A stretch of 64,000 nucleotides of DNA from Mesorhizobium loti (GTDB lineage Bacteria > Pseudomonadota > Alphaproteobacteria > Rhizobiales > Rhizobiaceae): assembly GCF_013170705.1 (NCBI RefSeq), contig NZ_CP033334.1, positions 372,001-436,000 of the forward strand, read 5' to 3'. Both the position numbers and the translations under genes were made by a program. Numbering within the stretch: the stretch's first letter is position 1; each line of letters opens with the position of its first letter. Below, piece after piece: positions 26,207-34,932 of this stretch. Under the pieces are notes generated by a model. It was not told the DNA's origin and searched no databases. It saw nothing but the letters and a program-made list of their open reading frames with translations.

Positions 26207-27442
26207 ATGAGCGCACTCCCTGTTCGTGAAAAACTTGCGATCCTGTCCGACGCCGCCAAATATGACGCTTCCTGCGCCTCTTCCGGCTCGGCGAAAAAGG
26301 ATTCGCTGACGTCCGGCGGCATCGGCTCCACGGAGGGGATGGGTATCTGCCATTCCTACGCGCCGGACGGGCGCTGCATTTCACTCTTGAAAATCCTGCT
26401 CACCAATTTCTGCATCTACGATTGCAGCTATTGCATCAACCGTTCGTCCTCGAATGTACGGCGCGCCCGCTTCAGCATCGACGAAGTGGTGACGCTCACC
26501 ATGGATTTCTACCGGCGCAACTATATCGAGGGCCTGTTCCTGTCGTCAGGCGTCATCCGCTCGCCCGATGAGACCATGGGCGAGATGGTGGAGGTGGCGC
26601 GGCGGCTGCGGCTGGAAGAGAAATTTTCAGGCTATATCCATCTGAAAACGATTCCGGAGAGCTCGGCGGAACTGGTCGAGAAGGCCGGCCTCTATGCCGA
26701 CCGGCTGTCGATCAATGTGGAGCTGCCGACCGACGAGGGCGTGAAGAGGCTGGCACCGGAAAAGAAGCCGGAAACGATCCGCCTTTCCATGGCGAAGTTG
26801 CGCCAGAAGATGGAGGAGAAAGCCGAGCCGACACTTCGGACCAAAAAGCGCGAACGCTTTGCTCCCGGGGGCCAGTCGACGCAGATGATCGTCGGCGCCG
26901 ACAAGACGTCCGACGACGGCATATTGCATACCAGCGCCCGGCTCTATGGCAGTTATCATCTGCGGCGCGTCTATTATTCGGCCTTCAGTCCGATCCCGGA
27001 TTCATCGTCGTCCCTGCCCTTGCAGAAGCCCCCATTGATGCGTGAGCATCGGCTTTACCAGGCCGACTGGCTGATGCGGTTCTACGGCTTCTCACAACCG
27101 GAAATCCTGGCCGGCTCCAGCGACGGCATGCTCGATCTCACCATCGATCCAAAGCTCGCCTGGGCACTGCGCAACCGGGGGCGGTTCCCAGTCGACATCA
27201 ACCGCGCCGACCGCGAAGCGCTGCTGCGGGTCCCCGGTCTCGGCACCAAGGTGGTGGCGAAAATCCTGGAAACCCGGCGCCACCGGCGCATGCGGCTCGA
27301 GGATGTCGGGCGGATTTGCCAGTCGATCGCCAAGCTCAGGCCGTTCATCATCGCCGAGGGCTGGTCACCCGGAGCGCTCACCGACAAGCTGGGCTTGCGC
27401 GGCAAGATCGTGCAACCTTGCGAACAACTGGCGCTGTTTTGA
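26207..27442 (+). CDS. Putative DNA modification/repair radical SAM protein
   Basis: A 411-residue protein of the radical SAM family that is found next to UdgX-type genes. The 4Fe-4S cluster motif C-x3-C-x2-C is at Cys69, Cys73 and Cys76 (FCIYDCSYC). The N-terminus (EKLAILSDAAKYDASCASSGS) matches the family's opening, so the ATG at 26207 must be near the true start. The last quarter has a helix-hairpin-helix (FPVDINRADREALLRVPGLGTKVVAKIL), a DNA-binding element. The reaction is not known. It is 2 bases from the next gene, so both form one operon, apparently under LexA control. Confidence 0.88.
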   Translation: MSALPVREKLAILSDAAKYDASCASSGSAKKDSLTSGGIGSTEGMGICHSYAPDGRCISLLKILLTNFCIYDCSYCINRSSSNVRRARFSIDEVVTLTMDFYRRNYIEGLFLSSGVIRSPDETMGEMVEVARRLRLEEKFSGYIHLKTIPESSAELVEKAGLYADRLSINVELPTDEGVKRLAPEKKPETIRLSMAKLRQKMEEKAEPTLRTKKRERFAPGGQSTQMIVGADKTSDDGILHTSARLYGSYHLRRVYYSAFSPIPDSSSSLPLQKPPLMREHRLYQADWLMRFYGFSQPEILAGSSDGMLDLTIDPKLAWALRNRGRFPVDINRADREALLRVPGLGTKVVAKILETRRHRRMRLEDVGRICQSIAKLRPFIIAEGWSPGALTDKLGLRGKIVQPCEQLALF

Positions 27443-27444
27443 CC

Positions 27445-28914
27445 ATGCGGCCGGCCGAGTTCAACCTGGCCCGGTATAGTGTGCGGCTCGACAGCGAGAC
27501 TGATTTTGCCGGCTGGCGCGACGCGACACGGCGGCTGGCGTTGAACGAGGTCCGGCCCGAAGACATCAGCTGGCATGTCGTATCCAACTCGGAACAGGGC
27601 CAGACAGACTTGCCGACCGTTCCTGCGGGTACCCAGCTGGTCGTGCCACGCGACTTCATCGCGCGTGCCGAAACCGCCTTCTGCCATTCCGATCCCGGCC
27701 GGTTCGCCCTTCTTTACCGGATGCTTTGGCGATTGCGCACGGAGCCGAAGCTGCTGTCGATCGCATCGGATCCCGATACCAGGCGGCTCGAAGCCATGGA
27801 AAAGGCTGTGCGGCGCGACAGCCACAAGATGCATGCCTTCGTCCGCTTCCGGAAGATCGGCGACGGCGACGAGGAGCGCTACGTCGCCTGGTTCGAGCCC
27901 GATCATTTCATCGTCGAGCGCAACGCGGATTTCTTCGTCAGGCGCTTCACCGGCATGCGCTGGACGATCCTGACGCCCCACGCCTCGGCAGACTGGGATG
28001 GCAAAAGGCTGGCGATCGGGCCGGGCGCCGCCAAGGCCGATGCCCCGCCTCAGGACGATACCGAGGCGCTGTGGCGCACCTATTTCGAGAACATCTTCAA
28101 TCCGGCACGGCTGAAGGTGAAAGCCATGCAGAAGGAGATGCCGAAGAAATATTGGCGGAACCTTCCCGAGGCCTCGCTCATTCCAGACCTGATCGCAGGA
28201 GCGGACAAGGCCGCCAAGGAGATGATTGCCAGAATGCCGACGACGCCCGCGCCGCATCACGCCAAGGTGCAGGCAAAGCATTGGCCGAAGCGTGAACCAA
28301 CGCAGACGCCGGAAGATGACGACGCCAGCAGCATTTCAGGGTTGCGCGAGGCCGCGAAAGGCTGCCGCCGCTGCCCGCTCTGGCGCGACGCCACGCAGAC
28401 CGTGTTCGGCGAGGGGCCTGATAAGGCCAAGGTCATCTTCGTCGGCGAACAGCCCGGCGACCAGGAGGACCTCGCCGGCAAACCTTTCGTCGGGCCGGCC
28501 GGCAAGGTGTTCGATTCGATATTGGACGATGCGGGCGTCGATCGCCAGAAAGTCTACGTCACCAATGCGGTGAAACATTTCAAATTCGAGCCACGTGGCA
28601 AGCGCCGCATCCATTCCAAGCCGAATGCCGGCGAGGTGCAGGCTTGCCGCTGGTGGATCGACAGGGAATTCGCGCTGATCAAGCCGGAGCTTGCCGTGGC
28701 GCTCGGCGCAACGGCTGCACTGTCATTGCTCGGCAAGGCGATCCCGGTGACAAAAATGCGCGGCCAGGTCATCGAACGCGAGGACGGCTTGCGGGTCTTC
28801 ATCACCATCCACCCGTCCTTCATCCTGCGCATCCATGAACCAGCGGAGAAGGAGGCGGAGAGGGACCGGTTTTTGGCCGATATGAGGCAGGTGAAGCGGC
28901 TGATGGCCGCCTGA
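27445..28914 (+). CDS. DUF4130-UdgX fusion, uracil-DNA cross-linking glycosylase family
   Basis: A 489-residue two-domain protein. Residues 1-245 match the DUF4130 domain (AWFEPDHFIVERNADFFVRRFTGMRW). The C-terminal part is UdgX: it starts CRRCPLWRDATQTVFGEGP, with an iron-sulfur-cluster cysteine pair, then GEQPGDQEDLAGKPFVGPAGKV and KRRIHSKP with His390. In UdgX that histidine forms a covalent bond with uracil-containing DNA after excision. The domain order and its place next to the radical SAM gene are the known pairing. Start ATG 27445 is 2 bases after the upstream stop. A role in repair of uracil or damaged bases under SOS control is inferred. Confidence 0.88.
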   Translation: MRPAEFNLARYSVRLDSETDFAGWRDATRRLALNEVRPEDISWHVVSNSEQGQTDLPTVPAGTQLVVPRDFIARAETAFCHSDPGRFALLYRMLWRLRTEPKLLSIASDPDTRRLEAMEKAVRRDSHKMHAFVRFRKIGDGDEERYVAWFEPDHFIVERNADFFVRRFTGMRWTILTPHASADWDGKRLAIGPGAAKADAPPQDDTEALWRTYFENIFNPARLKVKAMQKEMPKKYWRNLPEASLIPDLIAGADKAAKEMIARMPTTPAPHHAKVQAKHWPKREPTQTPEDDDASSISGLREAAKGCRRCPLWRDATQTVFGEGPDKAKVIFVGEQPGDQEDLAGKPFVGPAGKVFDSILDDAGVDRQKVYVTNAVKHFKFEPRGKRRIHSKPNAGEVQACRWWIDREFALIKPELAVALGATAALSLLGKAIPVTKMRGQVIEREDGLRVFITIHPSFILRIHEPAEKEAERDRFLADMRQVKRLMAA

Positions 28915-29276
28915 ACCGGTGTTTCGTGCGGAACTTGGCGCAGCAGGCAAGTCGGATAGTGCTTGCGCTGGAGCGTCACATATCGTTGGAGGTTAGCCGA
29001 AACGTCTCCCTCCATCGTCATCCTGGGGCGAAGCAAGGAGCGAAGCGACGCGGCGCAGACCCCGGGATCCATGCCGCGACTTCAAGGCGCCGCTGCGGTG
29101 CAGAATTCTGCTGCGTTGCACCCACGACCAAGGTTATGGAATGGATCCCAGGGTCTCCGCGACGCTGCTGCGCGGCTGCTTCGCCCTAGACTAGGATGAC
29201 GAAGTTGAAAAGCTTCGGCCAATCGCCAACGGTCGTCGTCAATCCAACACTGTAAGCTTCGTTTGTCGCAGTCGAT
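28915..29276. other. 362-base intergenic region
   Basis: It is occupied mostly by the large palindromic repeat at 29016-29201, and otherwise holds no gene that I can see. The flanking genes converge here. Confidence 0.7.
29016..29201. repeat. Large palindromic intergenic repeat
   Basis: Imperfect inverted arms of about 60 bases: the left arm runs CGTCATCCTGGGGCGAAGCA to GACCCCGGGATCCAT, the right arm is its complement from ATGGATCCCAGGGTC to GGATGACG. This layout is typical of short palindromic elements dispersed between genes in rhizobia. It lies between convergent genes. Confidence 0.85.
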
Positions 29277-30542
29277 TTACCGGATCAGAATCGCCCTCAA
29301 ATCATTCACGTTCGTGCCGGTCGGCCCAGGCACGAACAGGTCGCCAACCGCATTGAACGCCGTCCAGGCATTGTTGCCGGCCAGCATCGCCTTGGCGTCG
29401 ACACCGGTCGCGCGCATGCGCGACACGGTCGAGCCGTCGGCGAAGGCCCCGGCATTGTTTTCAGAGCCGTCGATACCGTCGGTGTCGGCTGCCAGGGCGT
29501 GAATGCCCTCCACGCCGTTGATGCCGATGGCGAAGGCGAGCAGGAATTCGGAATTGCGTCCGCCCTTTCCCTTGGCGCGCAGTGTCACCGTGGTTTCGCC
29601 GCCGGACAGGATCAGCACCGGCTTCCGGAAAGGCCGGTCGCGCGTCGCGACTTCGCGCGCGATCGCGGCATGGACTCCACCAACCTCACGCGCTTCGCCC
29701 TCGATGGCATCGGAGAGGATGACGGCTTCGACGCCTTGACGCTTCGCTTCCACTGCCGCCGCGTCCAGCGACACGCCAGCCGAGGCGATCAAGTGAACCT
29801 CATTGCGTGAAAAGCGCCTATCGCCGGGATCCGGCGCATCGGCCGCCGGCGATTTGATATGCGCCATCACCGAGGCCGGCAGGTTAATGCCATAGGCCGA
29901 TATCGACGCCAGCGCGTCTTGACGGCCGCCGGTATCCGGCACGGTCGGCCCGGAGGCGACAAGGGCCGGATTGTCGCCAGGAATGTCGGAGACAACCAGC
30001 GACACCACCTTGGCCGGCCCTGCGGCGGCGGCCAGCCGGCCGCCCTTGATGGTCGAGACATGCTTGCGGATGGTGTTCATCGCCGCGATCGGCGCCCCGG
30101 AGGCGAGCAGCGCCTCGTTGACGGCGATCTCGTCGGCCAGCGTCAGGCCCCCGGCCGGTGACGGCAGCAGCGCCGAGCCGCCGCCGGAAATCAGCGCCAC
30201 GACCAGATCGTCCGCGGTCAGCCCCTGGACCTTTGCAAGCAGGCGCCGCGAGGCTTCGAGGCCGGCGGCGTCCGGCACCGGATGCGCCGCCTCGATGATC
30301 TCGATGCGCTCGCATTTGGCGCCGTAGCCGTAGCGGGTAACGACCAGCCCTTCGATCGGGCCATCCCAGACTTTCTCAAAGGCCGCCGCCATCTGCGCCG
30401 AGCCCTTGCCAGCGCCGATGACGATGGTGCGGCCTTTGGGCTTCGCCGGCAGATGGTCCCGAATGGTCCGCTCCGGATCGGCGGCGGCGACCGCGGCTTC
30501 GAAGATGGAAGTGAGAAAGGCCTTGGGATCGAACACGGTCAT
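29277..30542 (-). CDS. Glycerate 2-kinase (TtuD/GckA type)
   Basis: A 421-residue MOFRL-family kinase that phosphorylates glycerate to 2-phosphoglycerate. Motifs include VIGAGKGSAQMAAAFEKVW, ISGGGSALLPSPAGGLTLADE, VVSDIPGDNPALVASGPTVPD and LSGGETTVTLRAKGKGGRNSEFLLAFA (the MOFRL region). The start ATG at 30542 overlaps the UPF0303 stop by ATGA. Downstream of guaD and puuD in the same direction, it could channel glycerate formed from purine-derived glyoxylate. That link is inference; the enzyme also serves tartrate, serine and hydroxypyruvate routes. Confidence 0.9.
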   Translation of the reverse strand: MTVFDPKAFLTSIFEAAVAAADPERTIRDHLPAKPKGRTIVIGAGKGSAQMAAAFEKVWDGPIEGLVVTRYGYGAKCERIEIIEAAHPVPDAAGLEASRRLLAKVQGLTADDLVVALISGGGSALLPSPAGGLTLADEIAVNEALLASGAPIAAMNTIRKHVSTIKGGRLAAAAGPAKVVSLVVSDIPGDNPALVASGPTVPDTGGRQDALASISAYGINLPASVMAHIKSPAADAPDPGDRRFSRNEVHLIASAGVSLDAAAVEAKRQGVEAVILSDAIEGEAREVGGVHAAIAREVATRDRPFRKPVLILSGGETTVTLRAKGKGGRNSEFLLAFAIGINGVEGIHALAADTDGIDGSENNAGAFADGSTVSRMRATGVDAKAMLAGNNAWTAFNAVGDLFVPGPTGTNVNDLRAILIR

Positions 30543-31042
30543 TCGGATTCCGAAGGCAATGCAAGCCCACGCTTGTCGATACCGAGATGGTCGCACAGCG
30601 CATCGACCACAACGCCGTGATCCTCGCGCTCCGGCAGACCGGACACCGCAATCACGCCAATGACGCCGGCGCCCTTGACGGTGATCGGAAAGCCGCCGCC
30701 AGCGAGCACATAGTCCGAGATGTCGAGGCCCTCGCCGACCTTGAAGGTGCGGTCGGGGCGCTGCTGTTCCAACACCATTCGATAGGTGCTTCTGAGGAAA
30801 CGCCTGACGACATTGATCTTGCGCCGCGCCCAGTCAGGATTGGAAGCGTTCGAACCTGGCATCGCGGCATAGAAGAGCGGCCGGTCCCACAGCCTGATTT
30901 CGACGATGATGGGTAGGTTTTCAGCGATTGCACGATCGCGGATGGCCGAGCCGATCTTGAAGGCGACGGCCTCGTCGAAGGCGGGAAAGACCAGGGTCTC
31001 TTCCTGTCGCTTGATCAGTGCGATGTCGTCAGCAACGGCCAT
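30539..31042 (-). CDS. UPF0303 family protein (heme-degrading-like fold)
   Basis: A 167-residue protein of the UPF0303 (YBR137W-like) family, related to HbpS-type heme-degrading proteins: LIKRQEETLVFPAFDEAVAFKIGS, VEIRLWDRPLFYAAMPGSNASNPDWARRKINVV and a glycine-rich GGGFPITVKGAGVIGVIAVSGLP. Its function is unsettled. It overlaps the glycerate kinase by ATGA and follows guaD by 77 bases. The neighbours suggest a role in oxo-acid or purine-product handling rather than in heme. Confidence 0.85.
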   Translation of the reverse strand: MAVADDIALIKRQEETLVFPAFDEAVAFKIGSAIRDRAIAENLPIIVEIRLWDRPLFYAAMPGSNASNPDWARRKINVVRRFLRSTYRMVLEQQRPDRTFKVGEGLDISDYVLAGGGFPITVKGAGVIGVIAVSGLPEREDHGVVVDALCDHLGIDKRGLALPSESE

Positions 31043-31119
31043 GTCGTTCCCCTGTCAACTTCGCCGCACGCTTTGACCGATGGCTGCCGCGGGGTCAAGT
31101 AATGAACGCACTTGGCGCT

Positions 31120-32433
31120 CTAATTCGCCAGATCGCTCTTGGCCGCCCGCCCTGCGATATAGACCTCGCGCACGGCGCGGTCGTCGCCCAGCGTCTGCAG
31201 CAGAAACAGTTCCTGCGCCAGCGTCTGCGCCGTTTCCATCCTGAGCCGCATCGCCGGCGTCGCCTTGGCGTCGAGCACGACGATGTCGGCGTCGGTGCCT
31301 TCGTCCAGCGTGCCGATCCTGTCGGCCATCGACAGTGCCTCGGCATTGCCGCGCGTGATCTGCCAGAAGGACTGGAACGGGTTGAGCTTCTCGCCGTGCA
31401 GGGCGATCACCTTGTAGCCTTCGTCCATGGTGCGCAGCATGGAGTAGTTGGTGCCGCCGCCGACATCGGTCGCGGCGGCGATCCGGAGGGCTTTGTCGCG
31501 CGTGCGGTAGCGCTGATAATCGAACAGGCCGGAACCGAGGAACAGGTTCGAGGTCGGGCAGAACACCGCCACCGAGCCACTGTCCGAAAGCGCGTCCGCC
31601 TCACGCTCCGACAGATGGATGCAGTGGCCGAACAGGCTTTTTTTGCCCAGCAGCCCGTAGTGCTCGTAGACATCGGTGTAGTCGCGCGACCAGGGGTAGA
31701 GTTCCTGGGTGAAGGCGATCTCGGCGTGGTTTTCGGACAGGTGCGTCTGCATGTGCAAGTCGGGATGCTCGCGGCAGAGCGTTCCGGCCATCTCCATCTG
31801 CTCCGGCGAGGAGGTGATCGCGAAGCGCGGCGTGATGGCATAGTGCTGGCGCCCCTTTCCGTGCCATTCCGCGATCAGCGCCTTGGTGTCGTCATAGCCG
31901 GATTGCGGCGTGTCGAGCACACCGTCGGGTGCATTGCGGTCCATCATCACCTTGCCTGCGATGTTGAGCATGTTGAGGTCATGCGACTCGGCGAAGAAGG
32001 CTTCCGCCGAGGCCTTGTGCACCGAACAATAGGCGACCACCGTCGTCGTGCCGTAGCGGACCATTTCGTCGAGGAACAGGCGCGCTATGCGACGGCCATG
32101 CTGGGCGTTGGCGAATTTCGTCTCTTCCGGGAAGGTGTAAGTGTTCAGCCAGTCGAGCAGTTCGGCGCCATAGGACGCGATGATCTGCATCTGTGGGAAA
32201 TGCACATGCGTGTCGATGAAGCCCGGCAACAAAAGGTGCGGCCGGTGGTCGATTTTTTTGACCCCCTCACCGGCCTGTTTTTCGACATCCACGTAGGCCC
32301 CCGCGGCAACGATCCTGCCGTCACGGATCAAAAGCCCGCCATCTTCCTCGTAACGCCAGGCCGAATGGTCATCGATGGTCCGCGGCCAGCGCACGAAGGA
32401 CAGCGTGCGGCCGCGCAGAAGTGTCGAGGTCAT
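31120..32433 (-). CDS. guaD: Guanine deaminase
   Basis: A 437-residue zinc hydrolase of the amidohydrolase superfamily converting guanine to xanthine and ammonia. The HxH metal motif is LPGFIDTHVHFPQ (near residues 70-82), further ligands are in HLSENHAEI and GHCIHLSE, and the aspartate is in AATDVGGGTN. PLYPWSRDYTDVYEHYGLLG-like sequence is typical of GuaD. It starts 2 bases from the stop of puuD. It supplies xanthine for the XdhAB enzyme encoded at 39-43 kb. Confidence 0.93.
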   Translation of the reverse strand: MTSTLLRGRTLSFVRWPRTIDDHSAWRYEEDGGLLIRDGRIVAAGAYVDVEKQAGEGVKKIDHRPHLLLPGFIDTHVHFPQMQIIASYGAELLDWLNTYTFPEETKFANAQHGRRIARLFLDEMVRYGTTTVVAYCSVHKASAEAFFAESHDLNMLNIAGKVMMDRNAPDGVLDTPQSGYDDTKALIAEWHGKGRQHYAITPRFAITSSPEQMEMAGTLCREHPDLHMQTHLSENHAEIAFTQELYPWSRDYTDVYEHYGLLGKKSLFGHCIHLSEREADALSDSGSVAVFCPTSNLFLGSGLFDYQRYRTRDKALRIAAATDVGGGTNYSMLRTMDEGYKVIALHGEKLNPFQSFWQITRGNAEALSMADRIGTLDEGTDADIVVLDAKATPAMRLRMETAQTLAQELFLLQTLGDDRAVREVYIAGRAAKSDLAN

Positions 32434-32435
32434 GC

Positions 32436-33653
32436 CTATTTCCCTGCGCCTTCGAACCAGGCCACCAGCAACGCCCGTTCCTTGTCTGATATCTGCGAGA
32501 CATTGGCGGGCGGCATGGCGTGGCTGCGGCCGGCCTGCAGATAGATCTCGCGGGCGTGGTTGGCTATGTTGGCGTCGGTATCAAGCATCACGCCCTTGGG
32601 CGCGTGATAGATGCCTTCATAGACCGGTTCCTGAGCATGGCACATCGAGCAGCGGCCGAGCACGGTGTCGCGCACGGCCGGGAAATGCGCCGAGGCGATA
32701 TAGACTTCCGCCGAAGCGGACGCCTTCGGTTCGCCGGTCAACACCTTCGGCACGGTCGACAGCCAGATGATGATGATGAACAGGACAAGGGCGCCCAGCC
32801 ACGTCCAGTGCGGATTGCCGGCACGCTTGTGCACGGTGTTGAAATAATGCCGGATCAGCACGCCGATGATGAACACCAGCGAGGCGATGACCCAATTGAA
32901 CTGCGTGCCGAATGCCAGCGGATAGTGGTTCGACAGCATCAGGAACAGGACGGGCAGCGTCAGATAATTGTTGTGAAGCGAACGCTGCTTGGCGATCTTG
33001 CCGTATTTCGGATCGGGCTTGCGGCCGGCGATGAGGTCGGCAACGACGATCTTCTGGTTGGGAATGATGACCATGAAGACATTGGCCGACATGATCGTGG
33101 CGGTGATGGCGCCCAGATGCAGGAAGGCGGCGCGCCCGGTGAACAGGTGGGTGAGCCCCCAGGCGATGAACACCAGCACGCAGTAGAGCACCAGCATCAG
33201 GCCGGTGTCGCTTTTGCCAAGCGGTGAGCGGCACAAAAGATCATAGACCACCCAGCCGACGCCGATCGTGGCCATGGACAAAAGGATGCCGACCGGCACC
33301 GACATCGGCAGCACATTGGGATCGATCAGGAACAGATCGGCCCCGGCATAGTAGACCACGCACAGCATGGCGAAACCGGACAGCCAGGTGGCGTAGGATT
33401 CCCATTTGAACCACGTCAGATGCTCGGGCATCTCGGCCGGCGCCACCAGATATTTCTGGATGTGGTAGAAGCCGCCGCCATGCACCTGCCATTCCTCGCC
33501 GAAGGCGCCTACAGGCATGCCGGGACGCTGCCGCAGGCCGAGATCGAGCGCGACGAAATAGAAAGACGAGCCGATCCAGGCGATGCCGGTGATGACATGC
33601 AGCCACCGCACGGCGAAGCTCAGCCAGTCCCAGAAAATCGCGAAATCCATCAT
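32436..33653 (-). CDS. puuD: Urate hydroxylase, membrane-bound with cytochrome c domain
   Basis: A 405-residue inner-membrane urate oxidase that makes 5-hydroxyisourate, replacing soluble uricase. About eight hydrophobic segments occupy residues 1-300, with HVITGIAWIGSSFYFVALD at the start and HGGGFYHIQKYLVAP. The C-terminal part is a cytochrome c-type domain with CSMCH (near residue 335), MPP...NVSQISDKER following. The heme suggests electrons are fed into the respiratory chain. Start ATG 33653 (or 33650). It heads the puuD-guaD-UPF0303-glycerate kinase operon. Confidence 0.93.
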   Translation of the reverse strand: MMDFAIFWDWLSFAVRWLHVITGIAWIGSSFYFVALDLGLRQRPGMPVGAFGEEWQVHGGGFYHIQKYLVAPAEMPEHLTWFKWESYATWLSGFAMLCVVYYAGADLFLIDPNVLPMSVPVGILLSMATIGVGWVVYDLLCRSPLGKSDTGLMLVLYCVLVFIAWGLTHLFTGRAAFLHLGAITATIMSANVFMVIIPNQKIVVADLIAGRKPDPKYGKIAKQRSLHNNYLTLPVLFLMLSNHYPLAFGTQFNWVIASLVFIIGVLIRHYFNTVHKRAGNPHWTWLGALVLFIIIIWLSTVPKVLTGEPKASASAEVYIASAHFPAVRDTVLGRCSMCHAQEPVYEGIYHAPKGVMLDTDANIANHAREIYLQAGRSHAMPPANVSQISDKERALLVAWFEGAGK

Positions 33654-33748
33654 TGAAGTCGTCCCTGCCGATTGGGTGACTTTACGGTGTGGCGCGCAAA
33701 CGGAAAGAGGCGAGGTGTACGATGACTTTCAAAAAAAAATGGAAAATA

Positions 33749-33853
33749 CTACAGCGCCGCGCGTCCTCTTGGACGCGCAAAGGACGCTGTAGCACTTTGA
33801 TCTGGCGCATGATCCTTTCCGAAAATCGATTCCGATTTTTCGGGGTCATGCGC
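33749..33853. repeat. Compound palindromic intergenic repeat
   Basis: Two nested palindromes are present. CTACAGCG (33749) pairs with CGCTGTAG (33792) around a perfect GCGCGTCC-TCTT-GGACGCGC hairpin. Then GCGCATGA pairs with TCATGCGC around CGAAAATCG...CGATTTTTCG. This combination is a familiar Mesorhizobium/Rhizobium intergenic element. It lies between the divergent puuD and LysR genes. Confidence 0.85.
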
Positions 33854-33889
33854 TAGGCTGATCGCTGCAAACCGGCGAAGGTGCTCCGC

Positions 33890-34810
33890 ATGGCCTATCT
33901 CGACAACATCGCCGTCTTCGTCCGCGTCGTCGAACTCGGCAATCTGTCGGCGGCGGGCCGCGACATGCGCATTTCGCCGGCGGTCGCCTCCAACCGCATC
34001 AAGGAGTTGGAGAAGCATCTGGGGGTGCGGCTGTTCAACCGCACGACGCGGCAATTGATGCCGACCGAGCATGGCACGGTGTTTTATGCCGGCGCCAAGC
34101 AGGTGCTGGAGGCTATCACCGAGGCCGAGGCCGCCGTCTCGGCCCTTTCCGGCCAGCCGCGCGGCACAATCCGCGTGACCGCGCCGCTTGGCCTCGGCCG
34201 GCGGCTCGTCGCCTCTGGCATTCCCGATTTCCACGATAAATATCCCGATATCGAGGTGCGGCTGAGGCTGTCGGACCACAATGTCGACATCATGAAGGAA
34301 GGCATCGATGTCGCCTTCCGGCTTGGCATCATCGAGGATTCCAGCCTTCGGATGCGCGGCATCATGGAATGCGAGCGCGTGCTGGTGGCGGCGCCGAAAT
34401 ATCTGGAAGCGCGCGGCGAGCCCGTGGAGCCGCAGGAACTGATCGGACGAAAGCACGACTGCCTTATGCTGCGCTATTCCGGCGCGCGCGAATATGTCTG
34501 GACCTTGCAAACGCCCGCCGGGCCCCAGAAATTCGAGGTGCACGGACCTTACGACACGGATGACGGCGACGTGCTGACCGGGTGGGCGCTGTCGGGGCGC
34601 GGCATCATCAACAAGCCGCGCTTCGAGGTCGAACCGTTCATCCGCGACCGGCGGCTGAAGGTGATCCTGGCCAATACGCCACCGACGCCGGTACAGTTCG
34701 CCGCGGTCTATCCACACAAGAAGCTGCAGGACCCGAAAGTGCGGCTGCTGCTGGATTTCATGGCCGAGCGCTGCCAGCGGCTGATCAACGACATTCTTGC
34801 CGGCAAATGA
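33890..34810 (+). CDS. LysR-family transcriptional regulator
   Basis: A 306-residue LysR regulator with an N-terminal winged helix (AVFVRVVELGNLSAAGRDMRISPAVASNRIKELEKHLG) and an effector-binding domain starting around residue 90. The start ATG 33890 is preceded by AAGG at 8-9 bases; a GTG at 33881 is the alternative. It is followed on the same strand by two flavin monooxygenase genes after a hairpin, and is divergent from the urate operon. It could regulate either; a purine-related effector is possible but not shown. Confidence 0.88.
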   Translation: MAYLDNIAVFVRVVELGNLSAAGRDMRISPAVASNRIKELEKHLGVRLFNRTTRQLMPTEHGTVFYAGAKQVLEAITEAEAAVSALSGQPRGTIRVTAPLGLGRRLVASGIPDFHDKYPDIEVRLRLSDHNVDIMKEGIDVAFRLGIIEDSSLRMRGIMECERVLVAAPKYLEARGEPVEPQELIGRKHDCLMLRYSGAREYVWTLQTPAGPQKFEVHGPYDTDDGDVLTGWALSGRGIINKPRFEVEPFIRDRRLKVILANTPPTPVQFAAVYPHKKLQDPKVRLLLDFMAERCQRLINDILAGK

Positions 34811-34825
34811 TGGCTGACTGGAACC

Positions 34826-34845
34826 CACTTGCTGGCCGGCAAGTG
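34826..34845 (+). terminator. Stem-loop after the LysR gene
   Basis: CACTTGC and GCAAGTG form a 7-bp stem over TGGCCG. It may partly separate transcription of the regulator from the monooxygenase genes. No T-run follows. Confidence 0.4.
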
Positions 34846-34932
34846 AGCGGCAGTTGGACCAGCGCCGGCGGTTGCCATCGCTGCGGGCGGCGAACATAGT
34901 CCCGGCTCCATTTCGTCTCGCAGGAACCATCG

